A stretch of DNA of 47,095 nucleotides from Candidatus Melainabacteria bacterium RIFCSPHIGHO2_02_FULL_34_12. Its GTDB lineage: Bacteria; Cyanobacteriota; Vampirovibrionia; 2-02-FULL-35-15. Position 1 is the stretch's first letter. Every line of letters begins with the position of its first letter. The notes below the pieces were generated by a model that saw only the letters and a list, made by a program, of their open reading frames with translations, was not told the origin of the DNA and made no database searches. The stretch spans positions 1 through 47,095 of the forward strand of contig MFRM01000003.1 of NCBI GenBank assembly GCA_001784555.1, written 5' to 3'. The translations under genes and the position numbers were made by a program. Of this stretch, positions 16,006 to 24,722 are shown piece after piece.

Positions 16006-16047
16006 GGAAGCCAAATGGCTGGGGTTTTTTAAACTTCCAGCTTTTTT
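16006..16047 (+). promoter_or_regulatory. Possible transcription attenuator in the rimP leader
   Basis: GCTGG (16018-16022) can pair with CCAGC (16037-16041), directly followed by six T (16042-16047): a small intrinsic terminator. Upstream GGAAG (16006-16010) can instead pair with CTTCC (16034-16038), which shares bases with the terminator stem, so the two folds exclude each other. This would allow regulated readthrough into rimP-nusA-infB. Confidence 0.45.
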
Positions 16048-16066
16048 AGTTTAATGAGGACTTGAA

Positions 16067-16426
16067 ATGAAGTTTAAAAAAGACAGCCAAAAAACCAATG
16101 AGCAACTTGCTATTTATGCATTTAACCTAAGGCCCTTGATAAAGGCTGTTGTAAACAGACTGGGTTTTGATTTGCTTAATATTTCATTTATTTGTGAAAA
16201 TCAGACAAACTATTTAAGAATTACTATTTTGCACCAGGATTATTTAATTACACTTAATGATTGTGAAGTGGTCAGCCGTGAACTAGAAAAAGAGTTAGAC
16301 AACAAAAATTTGATTCCTTGTTCTTATATTCTTGAAGTACAAAGCAAAGGAATAGACAGTAATTCCAAGAACAAACCAAATCATGAATTTGTTCTGGATA
16401 AATTAGGATTAGTAATTAAATCATAG
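16067..16426 (+). CDS. rimP: RimP-like ribosome maturation protein, short form
   Basis: 119 residues, against about 150 for typical RimP. The N-terminal domain pattern is recognisable (LRPLIKAVVNRLGFDLLNISF, ITLNDCEVVSRELEKELD, YILEVQSKGID), but the usual SPGLDRPL motif is changed and the C-terminal SH3-like domain is largely missing. RimP assists 30S subunit assembly. Its place directly before nusA (12 bases) is the classic order and supports the call. GAGGA precedes the ATG. The gene may encode a reduced but working protein. Confidence 0.75.
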   Translation: MKFKKDSQKTNEQLAIYAFNLRPLIKAVVNRLGFDLLNISFICENQTNYLRITILHQDYLITLNDCEVVSRELEKELDNKNLIPCSYILEVQSKGIDSNSKNKPNHEFVLDKLGLVIKS

Positions 16427-16438
16427 GAGGAGAAAAAT

Positions 16439-17680
16439 TTGTATAAGATAGGACCACAGCTTATTGAAGCTGCTGAACAACTGGAAAGTGAAAGGAATAT
16501 ACCAAGACAGGTTTTCATAAACGCAATCTGTGACGCAATACTTGCTGCATATAAAAGAAAAGTCCCGGATCATAATGTAGACGGTGTTCATACCCAGTTT
16601 GATGAAGTTACTGGTGAAATCGGAATATTTGTACCTAAGGTAATCGTTGAGACACTTACAAATGAATATCGTGAAATTGCTATTGCTGAAGCAAAAGAAC
16701 TGCTTCCGGATGTTGAGCTTGGGGAAATTCTAGAAATAGACGTAACGCCTGATGATTTTGCAGAATATGGAAGAATTGCTGCACAAGCTGCAAAACAAAT
16801 AATGACACAAAGACTAAGAGAAGCAGAAAAAGATCTAATCAAGCAGGAGTTTGTCGGCCGTCATGGAACGATGATGACAGGACAAATTAAGCGAATTGAA
16901 ATTCTTAATAACGGCAAACCAAATGTAGTTGTTGATCTGGGACGTTTTGAGGGTCATATACCGCCCAGAGAACAATTACCTGGTGAAACTTATAAAGTTG
17001 GTTCAAGAATAAGGGTATATGTAAAAGAATTACGGGAGTCAGGAAGAATACCAAATGTTATTGTTTCTCATACTAATGAAGAGCTTGTTAAAGAAATGTT
17101 TGAGCTTGAAGTGCCTGAAATTGACGATGGCACAGTAGAAATAAAAGCCATAGCAAGAGAAGCTGGCTACAGGACTAAAATTGCAGTTCATTCAAACGAC
17201 ACTGATATAGATCCCGTAGGCGCATGTATAGGCAGTCGCGGATCGAGAATTCAAAATGTGGTTAATGAATTGCGAAATGAAAAAATTGATGTGATTCGAT
17301 GGTCAAATGATCCGATTGATTTCATTTCAAATTCACTTAGTCCAGCACGAATTACTACAGTGGCACTTTATGATGATCCAGCTGGAAGACGTGCAGAGGT
17401 AATAGTTCCAGATGATCAGCTTAGCTTAGCGATTGGTAAAAGCGGTCAAAATGTTAGGCTGGCTGCAAAACTTACAGAATGGAAAATTGATATAAGAAGT
17501 GAAAGTCAAATTAAAGGACAACCATTTGGAGTAGGAGCAACTACTACTGTAGTTCTTGAACAAAAAGATGCTGAAGGTGAAAAACCTGCTGAGCCAAAAA
17601 AAGAAGAAAGCACCCAAGAACCCACAGAAAACCAGCCAGAAGTTTCCGAAAAAGAGGAAGTTGAGGAGACAAAAAATTAA
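16439..17680 (+). CDS. nusA: Transcription factor NusA
   Basis: 413 residues. N-terminal polymerase-binding domain (about 1-130), S1 domain (about 137-200, GTMMTGQIKRIE ... NVVVDLGRFEGHIPPREQLPGE), then KH1 and KH2 (about 205-345, with VGACIGSRGSRIQNVVNEL and LAIGKSGQNVRLAAKLTEWKIDI), then an acidic Glu/Lys tail. The start is TTG at 16439, six bases after AGGAGGAG; no ATG fits better. It overlaps the ylxR start by 20 bases. It controls pausing, termination and antitermination. Confidence 0.96.
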   Translation: MYKIGPQLIEAAEQLESERNIPRQVFINAICDAILAAYKRKVPDHNVDGVHTQFDEVTGEIGIFVPKVIVETLTNEYREIAIAEAKELLPDVELGEILEIDVTPDDFAEYGRIAAQAAKQIMTQRLREAEKDLIKQEFVGRHGTMMTGQIKRIEILNNGKPNVVVDLGRFEGHIPPREQLPGETYKVGSRIRVYVKELRESGRIPNVIVSHTNEELVKEMFELEVPEIDDGTVEIKAIAREAGYRTKIAVHSNDTDIDPVGACIGSRGSRIQNVVNELRNEKIDVIRWSNDPIDFISNSLSPARITTVALYDDPAGRRAEVIVPDDQLSLAIGKSGQNVRLAAKLTEWKIDIRSESQIKGQPFGVGATTTVVLEQKDAEGEKPAEPKKEESTQEPTENQPEVSEKEEVEETKN

Positions 17681-17972
17681 AGACAAAAAAGAAACCAGAC
17701 AATGCATTTCATGCCGTACACAGCTTCCCAGAAGCGGATTTTTTCGTATTACTAAAGTCACTCTGCCTGGGTTTGAAAAAATAGTCCTTAATCCAACAAG
17801 GCATGATTTTGGCAGGTCTGTTTATTTATGCAAAACACCTGTTTGCATAAATAACACAATTAAAGAAAAAAAGATTTCAAAAATGTTAAAAATCCCAAAT
17901 AATAATCTAAATCTGGGAAAGATTATAAATGAGCTTGAAGAATTTAAAGGGGGTACAAAAATTAAAATATGA
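17661..17972 (+). CDS. ylxR: YlxR family RNA-binding protein (DUF448)
   Basis: 103 residues with the YlxR pattern: KETRQCISCRTQLPRSGFFRI near the start, then GRSVYLCKTPVCI. YlxR proteins are small basic nucleoid/RNA-binding factors encoded between nusA and infB, exactly as here. I place the start at TTG 17661, just after GAGGA and inside the end of nusA (20-base overlap). A longer in-frame reading from an ATG at 17556 would simply retranslate the nusA tail in another frame. Its stop overlaps the infB ATG (ATGA). Confidence 0.82.
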   Translation: MRRQKIKDKKETRQCISCRTQLPRSGFFRITKVTLPGFEKIVLNPTRHDFGRSVYLCKTPVCINNTIKEKKISKMLKIPNNNLNLGKIINELEEFKGGTKIKI

Positions 17973-20461
17973 CAATTACAAAACCCCGCGTATACGATCT
18001 GGCACGTGCAATTACATTAGATGAAGCTGATCAAAAAACACGTAAGCAAAAACAAACAGACATAACTAAACAGATTATTTCAATCTGCGAAGGACTTGGA
18101 TATCCTGTAAAAAACGGCTCTAGCTCAATTGATGAAGGATTGATTACAAAGATTATCCCTGTTCTTAATCAGGAAGGATTTAATTTAAATACTGATTCTG
18201 TCCTTAAAGGAATTAAAGAGCAAGTTTCTGGAAAAAAATCTAAATCTGCTAAATCAGAAGAAGTGGTACAAGAACCTGTTCCACCACCAAAAAAGCAATT
18301 AAAAATTGTAAGAAGAATAAAACCTACGCCTGTGGTAGTAGAAGAAACACCTCCTGAACCATTAGCAAGTGAAGTTAAACAAGTAACCATTATCAAACCT
18401 ACTATTAAAGAAGAAACATTTCCAAGAATTATAAAGGAAGAGCCAAAACCACCACAAATAAAAACACCCAGTGAACCATCTAATATAAGTCAAGCAAATA
18501 AGCTGAAATCCATAGAAACCAGAAAACCTTATCAACCTTCCGCTCAACCAATACAACCATTTCGGGTTGCAAAACCAACTATGGTCCCTTCTATGATGGG
18601 AAGAACAAAAAGGCCACATGCAAAAGGCGGACATCAGCAAAAAGAAAAAGAGAAAAAGGAAACAGAAACAGTAGCCACAATTACCAAGCCTGTTCTGGTT
18701 ACTATCACTAATGCTATGACTGTAAAAGAACTGGCAGAAAGATTAATCTTACCTGAAACAGAAGTAGTTAAAAATTTGTTTGCAAAAAAAATTATAAAGA
18801 CAGTAAATCAGACTGTAGAGCTGGAAATTGCAATTGAATGTGCAAAATCTTTTGGTTATGAAGTAAGTACTAAGATCGAAGAAGAAGAAAAAAATCTTCA
18901 ACCCGATATATCTACTGAAGCTGATGAAGATCTTGTTCCGCGCCCACCAGTAGTAACTATTATGGGTCACGTAGATCACGGTAAGACTACTCTTCTTGAT
19001 GCAATCAGAGAGACAAAGTTTAAAATCACCGAGCAAGAATCAGGTGGAATTACACAACATATCGGAGCTTATCAGGTAGAAATAGTTGACTATGATGGAA
19101 ATAAAAGAAAGATTACTTTTCTTGATACACCGGGTCACGAAGCATTTACTGCTATGAGAGCACGTGGAGCACAGGTTACAGATATTGCTATTCTAGTAGT
19201 AGCAGCTGACGATGGAGTAATGCCTCAAACCATTGAAGCTATTGATCACGCAAAAGCAGCTGGAGTACCTATTGTAATTGCTTTAAATAAGATAGACAAA
19301 GACGGTGCACAGCCTGACAAAATCCTGGGACAATTAACTGAGCATGATCTTTTAATTGAAGATTATGGCGGAAAAACAGTTTGTGCCAAAATTAGCGCAA
19401 AAAAAAGATTAAATCTAGATGACCTTTTAACAAAAATAACTCTGGTGGCAGATGCTGAACTTTCACAAAAGTTAAGAGCTAATCCGAATAGAAATGCTGC
19501 TGGGGCAGTAATAGAAGCCCAGCTCTCAAAAGAACGTGGTCCAATTGCACATTTATTGGTACAAAACGGTACCTTAAAAAAAGGTGATTGTCTTGTTGCA
19601 GGCAAAGTAGCAGGGCGAGTAAGAGCAATGTTTAATGATCATGGCAAAGAAATAGAAGAAGCACCACCATCCATGCCAATTGAAATTATAGGGCTTCCAG
19701 ATGTTCCAAATGCAGGTGACACTTTCCAGGTATATGACACTTATCAGAAAGCTAAAGAAATTGCACAGGAAAAACAAATTAAAGAAAAAGAAAGACACAG
19801 AGCATTCGGGCTTGTTGACTTTGCTTCAAAAGTACGAGAAGGACAAATTCATGAATTAAAAATAATTGTTAAAGCAGACGTAAAAGGTTCAGCTGAAGCC
19901 GTTGCTAAAGAAATTATTAATCTTTCCACAAAAGATGTACTTGTAAGACTGATACACGTTGGCACAGGAAATATATCTGAAAATGATATAAACCTTGCAG
20001 CAAGTACTGGTGCAATTTTAATTGGTTTTCATGTAAGTGTTGATCCTAATGCCCAGAAAATAGCACAAGAAGAAGGAGTCGATGTAAGAATTTATGAAAT
20101 AATTTATAAAATTACAGAAGATCTAGAAAAAGCAGTGCTGGGTCTCTTAGAACCTGAAAAAGAAGAGGTTAAATTAGGAGCTGCTGAAATAAGAAAAATA
20201 TTTACATACGGAAAAGGCAGTAAAATTGCAGGCTCATATGTAACCGAAGGAAAAATACAAAGGAATCAAATAGCAAAATTAATAAGGGATGGAAAAGTAA
20301 TTCACGAAGGTAAGATAGATAATTTAAAACGGTTTAAAGATGATGCACGTGAAGTCCAAACTGGTTTTGAATGCGGGATTTCATTTGAAGGCTTTAATGG
20401 TATAGAAGAAGGCGACAAGATAGAGTGTTGGACGATTATTGAAAAAGAGAGGACCAGCTAG
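17969..20461 (+). CDS. infB: Translation initiation factor IF-2
   Basis: 830 residues. A long Lys/Pro-rich linker (about 75-235), then an IF2_N domain (about 245-295), then the GTPase domain: G1 GHVDHGKT (about 333-340), G3 DTPGHEAFTAMRARGAQVTDIA and G4 NKID. The C-terminal domains bind initiator tRNA. It brings fMet-tRNA to the 30S subunit. It overlaps ylxR by 4 bases and is followed by rbfA after 40 bases that contain a small hairpin (20462-20482). Confidence 0.97.
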   Translation: MTITKPRVYDLARAITLDEADQKTRKQKQTDITKQIISICEGLGYPVKNGSSSIDEGLITKIIPVLNQEGFNLNTDSVLKGIKEQVSGKKSKSAKSEEVVQEPVPPPKKQLKIVRRIKPTPVVVEETPPEPLASEVKQVTIIKPTIKEETFPRIIKEEPKPPQIKTPSEPSNISQANKLKSIETRKPYQPSAQPIQPFRVAKPTMVPSMMGRTKRPHAKGGHQQKEKEKKETETVATITKPVLVTITNAMTVKELAERLILPETEVVKNLFAKKIIKTVNQTVELEIAIECAKSFGYEVSTKIEEEEKNLQPDISTEADEDLVPRPPVVTIMGHVDHGKTTLLDAIRETKFKITEQESGGITQHIGAYQVEIVDYDGNKRKITFLDTPGHEAFTAMRARGAQVTDIAILVVAADDGVMPQTIEAIDHAKAAGVPIVIALNKIDKDGAQPDKILGQLTEHDLLIEDYGGKTVCAKISAKKRLNLDDLLTKITLVADAELSQKLRANPNRNAAGAVIEAQLSKERGPIAHLLVQNGTLKKGDCLVAGKVAGRVRAMFNDHGKEIEEAPPSMPIEIIGLPDVPNAGDTFQVYDTYQKAKEIAQEKQIKEKERHRAFGLVDFASKVREGQIHELKIIVKADVKGSAEAVAKEIINLSTKDVLVRLIHVGTGNISENDINLAASTGAILIGFHVSVDPNAQKIAQEEGVDVRIYEIIYKITEDLEKAVLGLLEPEKEEVKLGAAEIRKIFTYGKGSKIAGSYVTEGKIQRNQIAKLIRDGKVIHEGKIDNLKRFKDDAREVQTGFECGISFEGFNGIEEGDKIECWTIIEKERTS

Positions 20462-20482
20462 AGACGCCCCAGTGGAGCGTCT
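20462..20482. repeat. Small hairpin between infB and rbfA
   Basis: AGACGC (20462-20467) and GCGTCT (20477-20482) bracket a 9-base loop with further partial pairing. With flanking bases it resembles the GTAGAGACG...CGTCTCTAC small palindromes known from cyanobacterial genomes. It begins right after the infB stop. Confidence 0.55.
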
Positions 20483-20501
20483 GTACATGAGGAGAATTTT
20501 C

Positions 20502-20861
20502 ATGAAATCATATAATCGTTCTGACAGAATTAGCCAGCAAATAAAAAGAGAACTTTCAGAAATTATACAAAGAAACGAGATAAAAGATGATCGCTTAAGC
20601 GGTCTGATTTCAATTACTAATGTACAGGTTACCGGTGATTTAAGAAACGTCAAGGTTTATTTTAGTGTCTACGGTGAAGAAGCACAAAAGGTAGGCACCT
20701 TAGCGGCTCTTGAAAATGCTACAGGCTTTTTACGGGGTGAACTTTGCAGAAGACTTGGCATAAAATTTGCACCAGAGCTAGCTTTTAAGCTGGATGATTC
20801 CCTTGAACGTGGAGATAGAATTACAGAACTTTTAGAGAAAATTAAAAACGAAGAAGTGTGA
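20502..20861 (+). CDS. rbfA: Ribosome-binding factor A
   Basis: 119 residues. Single KH-like domain with RbfA landmarks: [55 protein letters not shown]-like [20 protein letters not shown] and [10 protein letters not shown]. It acts in 16S rRNA 5' end maturation of the 30S subunit. The start is at 20502, placed by GAGGAG 8 bases upstream; an upstream in-frame codon at 20439 overlaps infB and has no homology support. Followed 24 bases later by truB. Confidence 0.95.
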   Translation: MKSYNRSDRISQQIKRELSEIIQRNEIKDDRLSGLISITNVQVTGDLRNVKVYFSVYGEEAQKVGTLAALENATGFLRGELCRRLGIKFAPELAFKLDDSLERGDRITELLEKIKNEEV

Positions 20862-20872
20862 CGTAATAAAAT

Positions 20873-20888
20873 TATAATTCTATGTATG
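20873..20888 (+). promoter_or_regulatory. -10 element seven bases before truB
   Basis: TATAAT at 20873-20878, then 7 bases, then the ATG at 20886. A second ATG at 20882 is in a frame that soon stops. No Shine-Dalgarno site is present, so an internal leaderless promoter is plausible. Confidence 0.45.
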
Positions 20889-21779
20889 CAAAAACATTTT
20901 GGTTTCTTAAACATAAATAAGCCAGTAGGCTGTACATCACACGATGTGGTGGCAAAACTGAGAAAAGCACTTGGCATAAAAAAAATCGGACATGCAGGAA
21001 CACTAGATCCTTTTGCTTCCGGAGTACTTATCATTGGAATAAATGAGGCTACAAGGCTTTTTGAATATCTGCCTTCCGATAAAGTTTATATTGCAGAAAT
21101 TAAATTTGGAATTGAAACAGATACAGATGACATAACAGGAAAAATTACTAATGAAAGTAATAATATTCCTACTTTAGATCAAATAACTGAAAAGATTAAA
21201 CTGTTTACCGGAGATATTAAACAAAAACCTCCGATTTATTCTGCAATTAACATTAAAGGCGAAAAAGCTTATAAACTTGCAAGGAAAAATCAGATTTCCC
21301 TCGATGATATAAAAGAAAAAGAAGTAACCATTTACTCTATTGAAATAATTTCATTTATTGAATCTAAATTAAATTTAAAGATACATTGCTCCAGCGGCAC
21401 TTATATAAGATCGATTGCCAGAGATTTAGGGAAATCACTTAATACTTTTGCTACATTATCTTCATTAAAACGGATAAAAACCGGGGATTTATTTACCATT
21501 GAAAAAAGTATAAATCCAGAATCAATAACTACTGAAAATCTTTCTTCTTATCTGATTTATCCTCAAAAAGCTATAAATCTTTCTACAGTACATCTTAGTA
21601 AAGAACAAATAAATGACATTTATTATGGAAAACCTACATTTATAAAGGATTTGCAAATAAAAGAAAAAAATAAAGAACTTCAGCTCCTAGATAACAATAA
21701 TGTGCTTATTGCTATCGGACTTTTGGCAGATGATTGTATTATTAAACCGAAAAAAGTTTTTATAAATCAAAACAACTAA
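20886..21779 (+). CDS. truB: tRNA pseudouridine-55 synthase
   Basis: 297 residues. Start [18 protein letters not shown], catalytic D41 in [17 protein letters not shown], later [22 protein letters not shown] and [15 protein letters not shown]: all the TruB boxes. It makes pseudouridine 55 in the T loop of tRNAs. The C-terminal part is a PUA-like domain. It is the last gene of the conserved nusA-infB-rbfA-truB series; a CPBP protease gene follows after 3 bases. Confidence 0.96.
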   Translation: MQKHFGFLNINKPVGCTSHDVVAKLRKALGIKKIGHAGTLDPFASGVLIIGINEATRLFEYLPSDKVYIAEIKFGIETDTDDITGKITNESNNIPTLDQITEKIKLFTGDIKQKPPIYSAINIKGEKAYKLARKNQISLDDIKEKEVTIYSIEIISFIESKLNLKIHCSSGTYIRSIARDLGKSLNTFATLSSLKRIKTGDLFTIEKSINPESITTENLSSYLIYPQKAINLSTVHLSKEQINDIYYGKPTFIKDLQIKEKNKELQLLDNNNVLIAIGLLADDCIIKPKKVFINQNN

Positions 21780-21782
21780 CTT

Positions 21783-22364
21783 ATGGAAGAAAAGCAAATT
21801 AACAACAGGGAGAGCATTCTTTGGACTATATCAATTCCACAAGTAATTTTGATTATAATTTCTATGATCTGGATTTATTTTGATACAGGCATAAATATAG
21901 CCAGTAAATTTAATTTTAATTACAAAATACTAATTTTAGGAATAATAATAGGGGGAGGTCTTTCTGCATCCGGATACGGTTTTTACAGGCTAATGAAACA
22001 TTATAAAAATATAAGTTCATTCTCCTCAATAGTAAATTTTTTTGAACAATATCTTTCCCCTGCATTTCAAAATTTAAAATCAATTGACTTTATTGTCTTA
22101 TCAATTATCTCCGGATTTACAGAAGAGATATTTTTCAGGGGATTACTTCTACAACGCACCGGAATAATTATTTCCAGCCTTGCATTTGGAGCCTTACATC
22201 TGCCTGGTTTTAAAGTATGGATTTATGCAATATGGGCTTTTTTATCTGGTGTTTTCTTTTGTTATTTATATATTTTTTCAGGCTCATTATGGCTGCCTAT
22301 AATTGCTCATACGGTAAATAACATTATTGGAATGTTCATGCTGAAGAGAATGGGAGATAAATAA
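21783..22364 (+). CDS. CPBP family intramembrane metalloprotease
   Basis: 193 residues with about five hydrophobic segments. The CPBP (CAAX protease/bacteriocin-processing, Abi) motifs are present: EEIFFRG (E114, E115, R119), H139 in FGALHL, and IIAHTVNN near residue 175. Such enzymes cut membrane proteins within the bilayer. Roles range from peptide processing to self-immunity, and the substrate here is unknown. It is coupled to truB by a 3-base gap, probably by chance of neighbourhood. Confidence 0.88.
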   Translation: MEEKQINNRESILWTISIPQVILIIISMIWIYFDTGINIASKFNFNYKILILGIIIGGGLSASGYGFYRLMKHYKNISSFSSIVNFFEQYLSPAFQNLKSIDFIVLSIISGFTEEIFFRGLLLQRTGIIISSLAFGALHLPGFKVWIYAIWAFLSGVFFCYLYIFSGSLWLPIIAHTVNNIIGMFMLKRMGDK

Positions 22365-22369
22365 AATTC

Positions 22370-22576
22370 TTACTCTTCCTGATCTTCTACTAATTCATAA
22401 AGTTCATTTGCTATATCTTCAAGGCCGCTAATTAAATCATCATCGTTTTGTGCTTCAATGGAATCTATGGCATCACTTATAGCCATAAGAGCACGGCCAG
22501 CAGCAGCTTTTAATTCGCCGGATTCTAAAGACCAGTCAGAAGCTATATCTACTAAATTTACTTTCTTTAAAGACAT
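22370..22576 (-). CDS. Small acidic hypothetical protein
   Basis: 68 residues, very acidic, with no signal peptide or membrane segment; probably a helical hairpin (GELKAAAGRALMAISDAIDSIE ... LISGLEDIANELYELVED). AGGAGA lies 8 bases before the ATG, which supports a real gene. Not recognised. It ends 5 bases from the convergent CPBP protease and lies upstream of gcvPA in the same direction of the strand order, separated by a short tandem repeat. Confidence 0.65.
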   Translation of the reverse strand: MSLKKVNLVDIASDWSLESGELKAAAGRALMAISDAIDSIEAQNDDDLISGLEDIANELYELVEDQEE

Positions 22577-22597
22577 GAATCAATTCTCCTTAACTTT

Positions 22598-22635
22598 AAC
22601 TATTTGACTATTCAACTATTTGACTATTCAACTAC
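22598..22635. repeat. 16-bp tandem repeat, 2.3 copies
   Basis: AACTATTTGACTATTC occurs at 22598-22613 and 22614-22629, followed by AACTA. It fills the gap between the gcvPA stop codon and the small acidic gene. Confidence 0.85.
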
Positions 22636-24071
22636 GAAAATAATTTTTTTACACACTCCACAAAAATATTTATTTGCTCAATACTGTTCATCTCAGTTAC
22701 ACTAACAAGTACCTGATTTGTTTTATATCCATCTATTCCATTTAAGTCAAGACCCGGCAGTATATATTGGTCTGTCATTTTGATTATAAATTCAGAAGCA
22801 GGTATTGGTATTTCAAGTACAAACTCATTAAAGAAGGGCTTATTATATGAAAGGTTGCACTTTTTCCCTGATTTGCCGGATATTTTTTGAAATTCTGAGG
22901 CTAAATAGTGAGCCCGGTTTAAGGATATCTCAGCAATTTTCTTAAGACCATACGGTCCCATATAAGTTAAATAAACAAGTACTGCTAGCGCATTAAGCGA
23001 CTGATTCGTACAAATGTTACTGGTAGCATTAGCACGTCTAATGTGCTGTTCCCTGGTCTGAAGTGTAAGTGTAAATGCTCTTTTCCCTTTTACATCTTTA
23101 GTAAGACCTACAATTCTGCCTGGCATCTGCCTTACAAATTCTTTTAAGCAGCTTATAAACCCTACATATGGACCTCCATAGTTAAGTGGATTTCCAAGTG
23201 CCTGGCCATCTCCAACTGCAATATCTACTCCTAGTTCTCTGGGTGATTTTAGTAATGCAAGACTTATTAAGTCTATATTTGCCACTAAAAGTCCGCCGCA
23301 TTTATGTACAATCTGTGCAATTTCAGAAACTGGCTCCAGACAGCCTGCAAAATTTGGATTTGAAATTATAAAACATGCAACATTATCACCTGTTTTTTTC
23401 TTTAGAAGTTCTATGTCTGTAGTTCCATCTTTAAAATCAATTAGTTCAAGTTCTAGATTTGCTCCCCAGCTATATGTTTTGCATATGGCAATGGCTTCAG
23501 GGTTTATACATTTTGAGATAAGAATTTTTTTTCTTTTTGTAAGTCTGCATGCCATAAGCGCAGCCTCAACAACAGCTGTGGAACCATCGTATACTGAAGC
23601 ATTTGCAGCATCCATACCTGTAAGGTTAGAAATAAGGGTTTGAAATTCATAAATTGCCTGAAGTGTGCCCTGACTTACTTCTGGTTGATATGGCGTATAG
23701 GCAGTGTAAAAATCACCTTTTGAAAGTATTTCACCTACTACACTTGGAATAAACCTGTTGTAAACCCCTCCACCACAAAATGATATTTGCTTATGAAGGG
23801 GAATGTTTTTTGAAGCTAATTTATAAAATTCTTGTTTTATTTCAAGCTCAGATTTTCCAGCTGGTACATTTAATTCAAAATCTCTTAATGCTTTTGGGAC
23901 TGTTGTTAATAATTCTTCAATTGATTTTTTACCCATGAAGTGCAACATTTCTTTGCGATCTTCATCGGTATGCGGTAAATATGGAATGGGCCTCATTTTC
24001 TTTTGTAATTTTAAATCTTCTGACTTTGAAATTGGAGCCTCGTTACTGTCTTTTTTTATAATTGTTTCCAT
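22632..24071 (-). CDS. gcvPA: Glycine dehydrogenase (decarboxylating) subunit 1
   Basis: 479 residues. Matches the alpha half of split P-protein: RPIPYLPHTDEDRKEML, FCGGGVYNRFIPSVV, YTAYTPYQPEVSQGTLQAIYEFQT, NASVYDGSTAVVEA, GGPYVGFI, LTLQTREQHIRRANATSNIC. The pyridoxal-phosphate lysine belongs to the partner subunit GcvPB, which is not here, nor are gcvT and gcvH. The complex splits glycine to CO2, ammonia and a methylene group on the H-protein. A 25-residue extension precedes the usual start; M26 (MRPIPYLPH) is an alternative. Divergent from the deaminase gene. Confidence 0.94.
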   Translation of the reverse strand: METIIKKDSNEAPISKSEDLKLQKKMRPIPYLPHTDEDRKEMLHFMGKKSIEELLTTVPKALRDFELNVPAGKSELEIKQEFYKLASKNIPLHKQISFCGGGVYNRFIPSVVGEILSKGDFYTAYTPYQPEVSQGTLQAIYEFQTLISNLTGMDAANASVYDGSTAVVEAALMACRLTKRKKILISKCINPEAIAICKTYSWGANLELELIDFKDGTTDIELLKKKTGDNVACFIISNPNFAGCLEPVSEIAQIVHKCGGLLVANIDLISLALLKSPRELGVDIAVGDGQALGNPLNYGGPYVGFISCLKEFVRQMPGRIVGLTKDVKGKRAFTLTLQTREQHIRRANATSNICTNQSLNALAVLVYLTYMGPYGLKKIAEISLNRAHYLASEFQKISGKSGKKCNLSYNKPFFNEFVLEIPIPASEFIIKMTDQYILPGLDLNGIDGYKTNQVLVSVTEMNSIEQINIFVECVKKLFS

Positions 24072-24140
24072 GGTAGCTTTATGAAGATATACTATACCTG
24101 AAATTTAAAATATGGGGAAATAGTAATTACTTAAACCTTA

Positions 24141-24623
24141 ATGTCTTTAAAAAATAAAAACAAATACTTCATGGACATAGCCATAAATAAAGCCATTGAA
24201 GGAATTAAAAAAGGACAAAGCCCCTTCGGTGCATGCATCGTTAAAGGTAAGAAAGTAATAGCCTGTGCACATAACATTGTATGGAGGAAGAGTGACATTA
24301 CTGCTCATGCAGAAATTAATGCCATAAGACATGCATGCAAAAAACTTAATACTATAGATCTTTCCGGTTGTGTTATTTATTCTACCTGCGAACCCTGCAC
24401 CATGTGTTTTAGCGCATGTCATTGGGCAAAAATTTCAAAAATAATTTTTGGAGGTAGGATAACAGATGCAAAAAAAACAGGATTTAGTGAATTGGTTATT
24501 TCAAACAAAAAAATGAAACTTTTAGGTGAAAGTCCAGTGGAATTAGAATCAGATTTTATGAGGCAAGAATGTTTGGAAGTTTTCAAGCTGTGGGAAAAAG
24601 GTAAAGCGAAAAAAATATATTGA
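24141..24623 (+). CDS. Nucleoside/guanine deaminase-like protein
   Basis: 160 residues, cytidine/deoxycytidylate deaminase superfamily. Zinc site: H56 and E58 in HAEINAIRHA, and C86/C89 in TCEPCTMC. The spacing and the segment FSACHWAKISKIIFGG are closest to guanine deaminase (GuaD) or TadA-like enzymes. The AIR and W-A pattern with a long C-terminal tail favour guanine deaminase, but TadA-type editing cannot be excluded. Stands alone, divergent from gcvPA, and is followed by a miniature palindromic element. Confidence 0.85.
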   Translation: MSLKNKNKYFMDIAINKAIEGIKKGQSPFGACIVKGKKVIACAHNIVWRKSDITAHAEINAIRHACKKLNTIDLSGCVIYSTCEPCTMCFSACHWAKISKIIFGGRITDAKKTGFSELVISNKKMKLLGESPVELESDFMRQECLEVFKLWEKGKAKKIY

Positions 24624-24628
24624 ATCAC

Positions 24629-24716
24629 GTCATTGCGAGGAGGCACGTAGTGCCGACGCGGCAATCTCCAAACGTTATGAGATTGCCACGCCTCATTTTA
24701 TTCGGCTCGCAATGAC
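24629..24716. mobile_element. Miniature inverted-repeat element (88 bp)
   Basis: Terminal inverted repeats GTCATTGCGAG (24629-24639) and CTCGCAATGAC (24706-24716), with an internal pair GGCAATCTC/GAGATTGCC (24660-24688). This CATTGCGAG...GGCAATCTC type is a repeat I know from many unrelated bacterial genomes. It carries no gene and lies between convergent genes, where it may also end transcripts. Confidence 0.85.
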
Positions 24717-24722
24717 ATGAAA

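Noticed and set aside
22632-24071. Glycine riboswitch upstream of gcvPA
   Set aside because: Only 69 bases separate it from the divergent deaminase gene, too short for the known aptamers, and no matching motif is seen.
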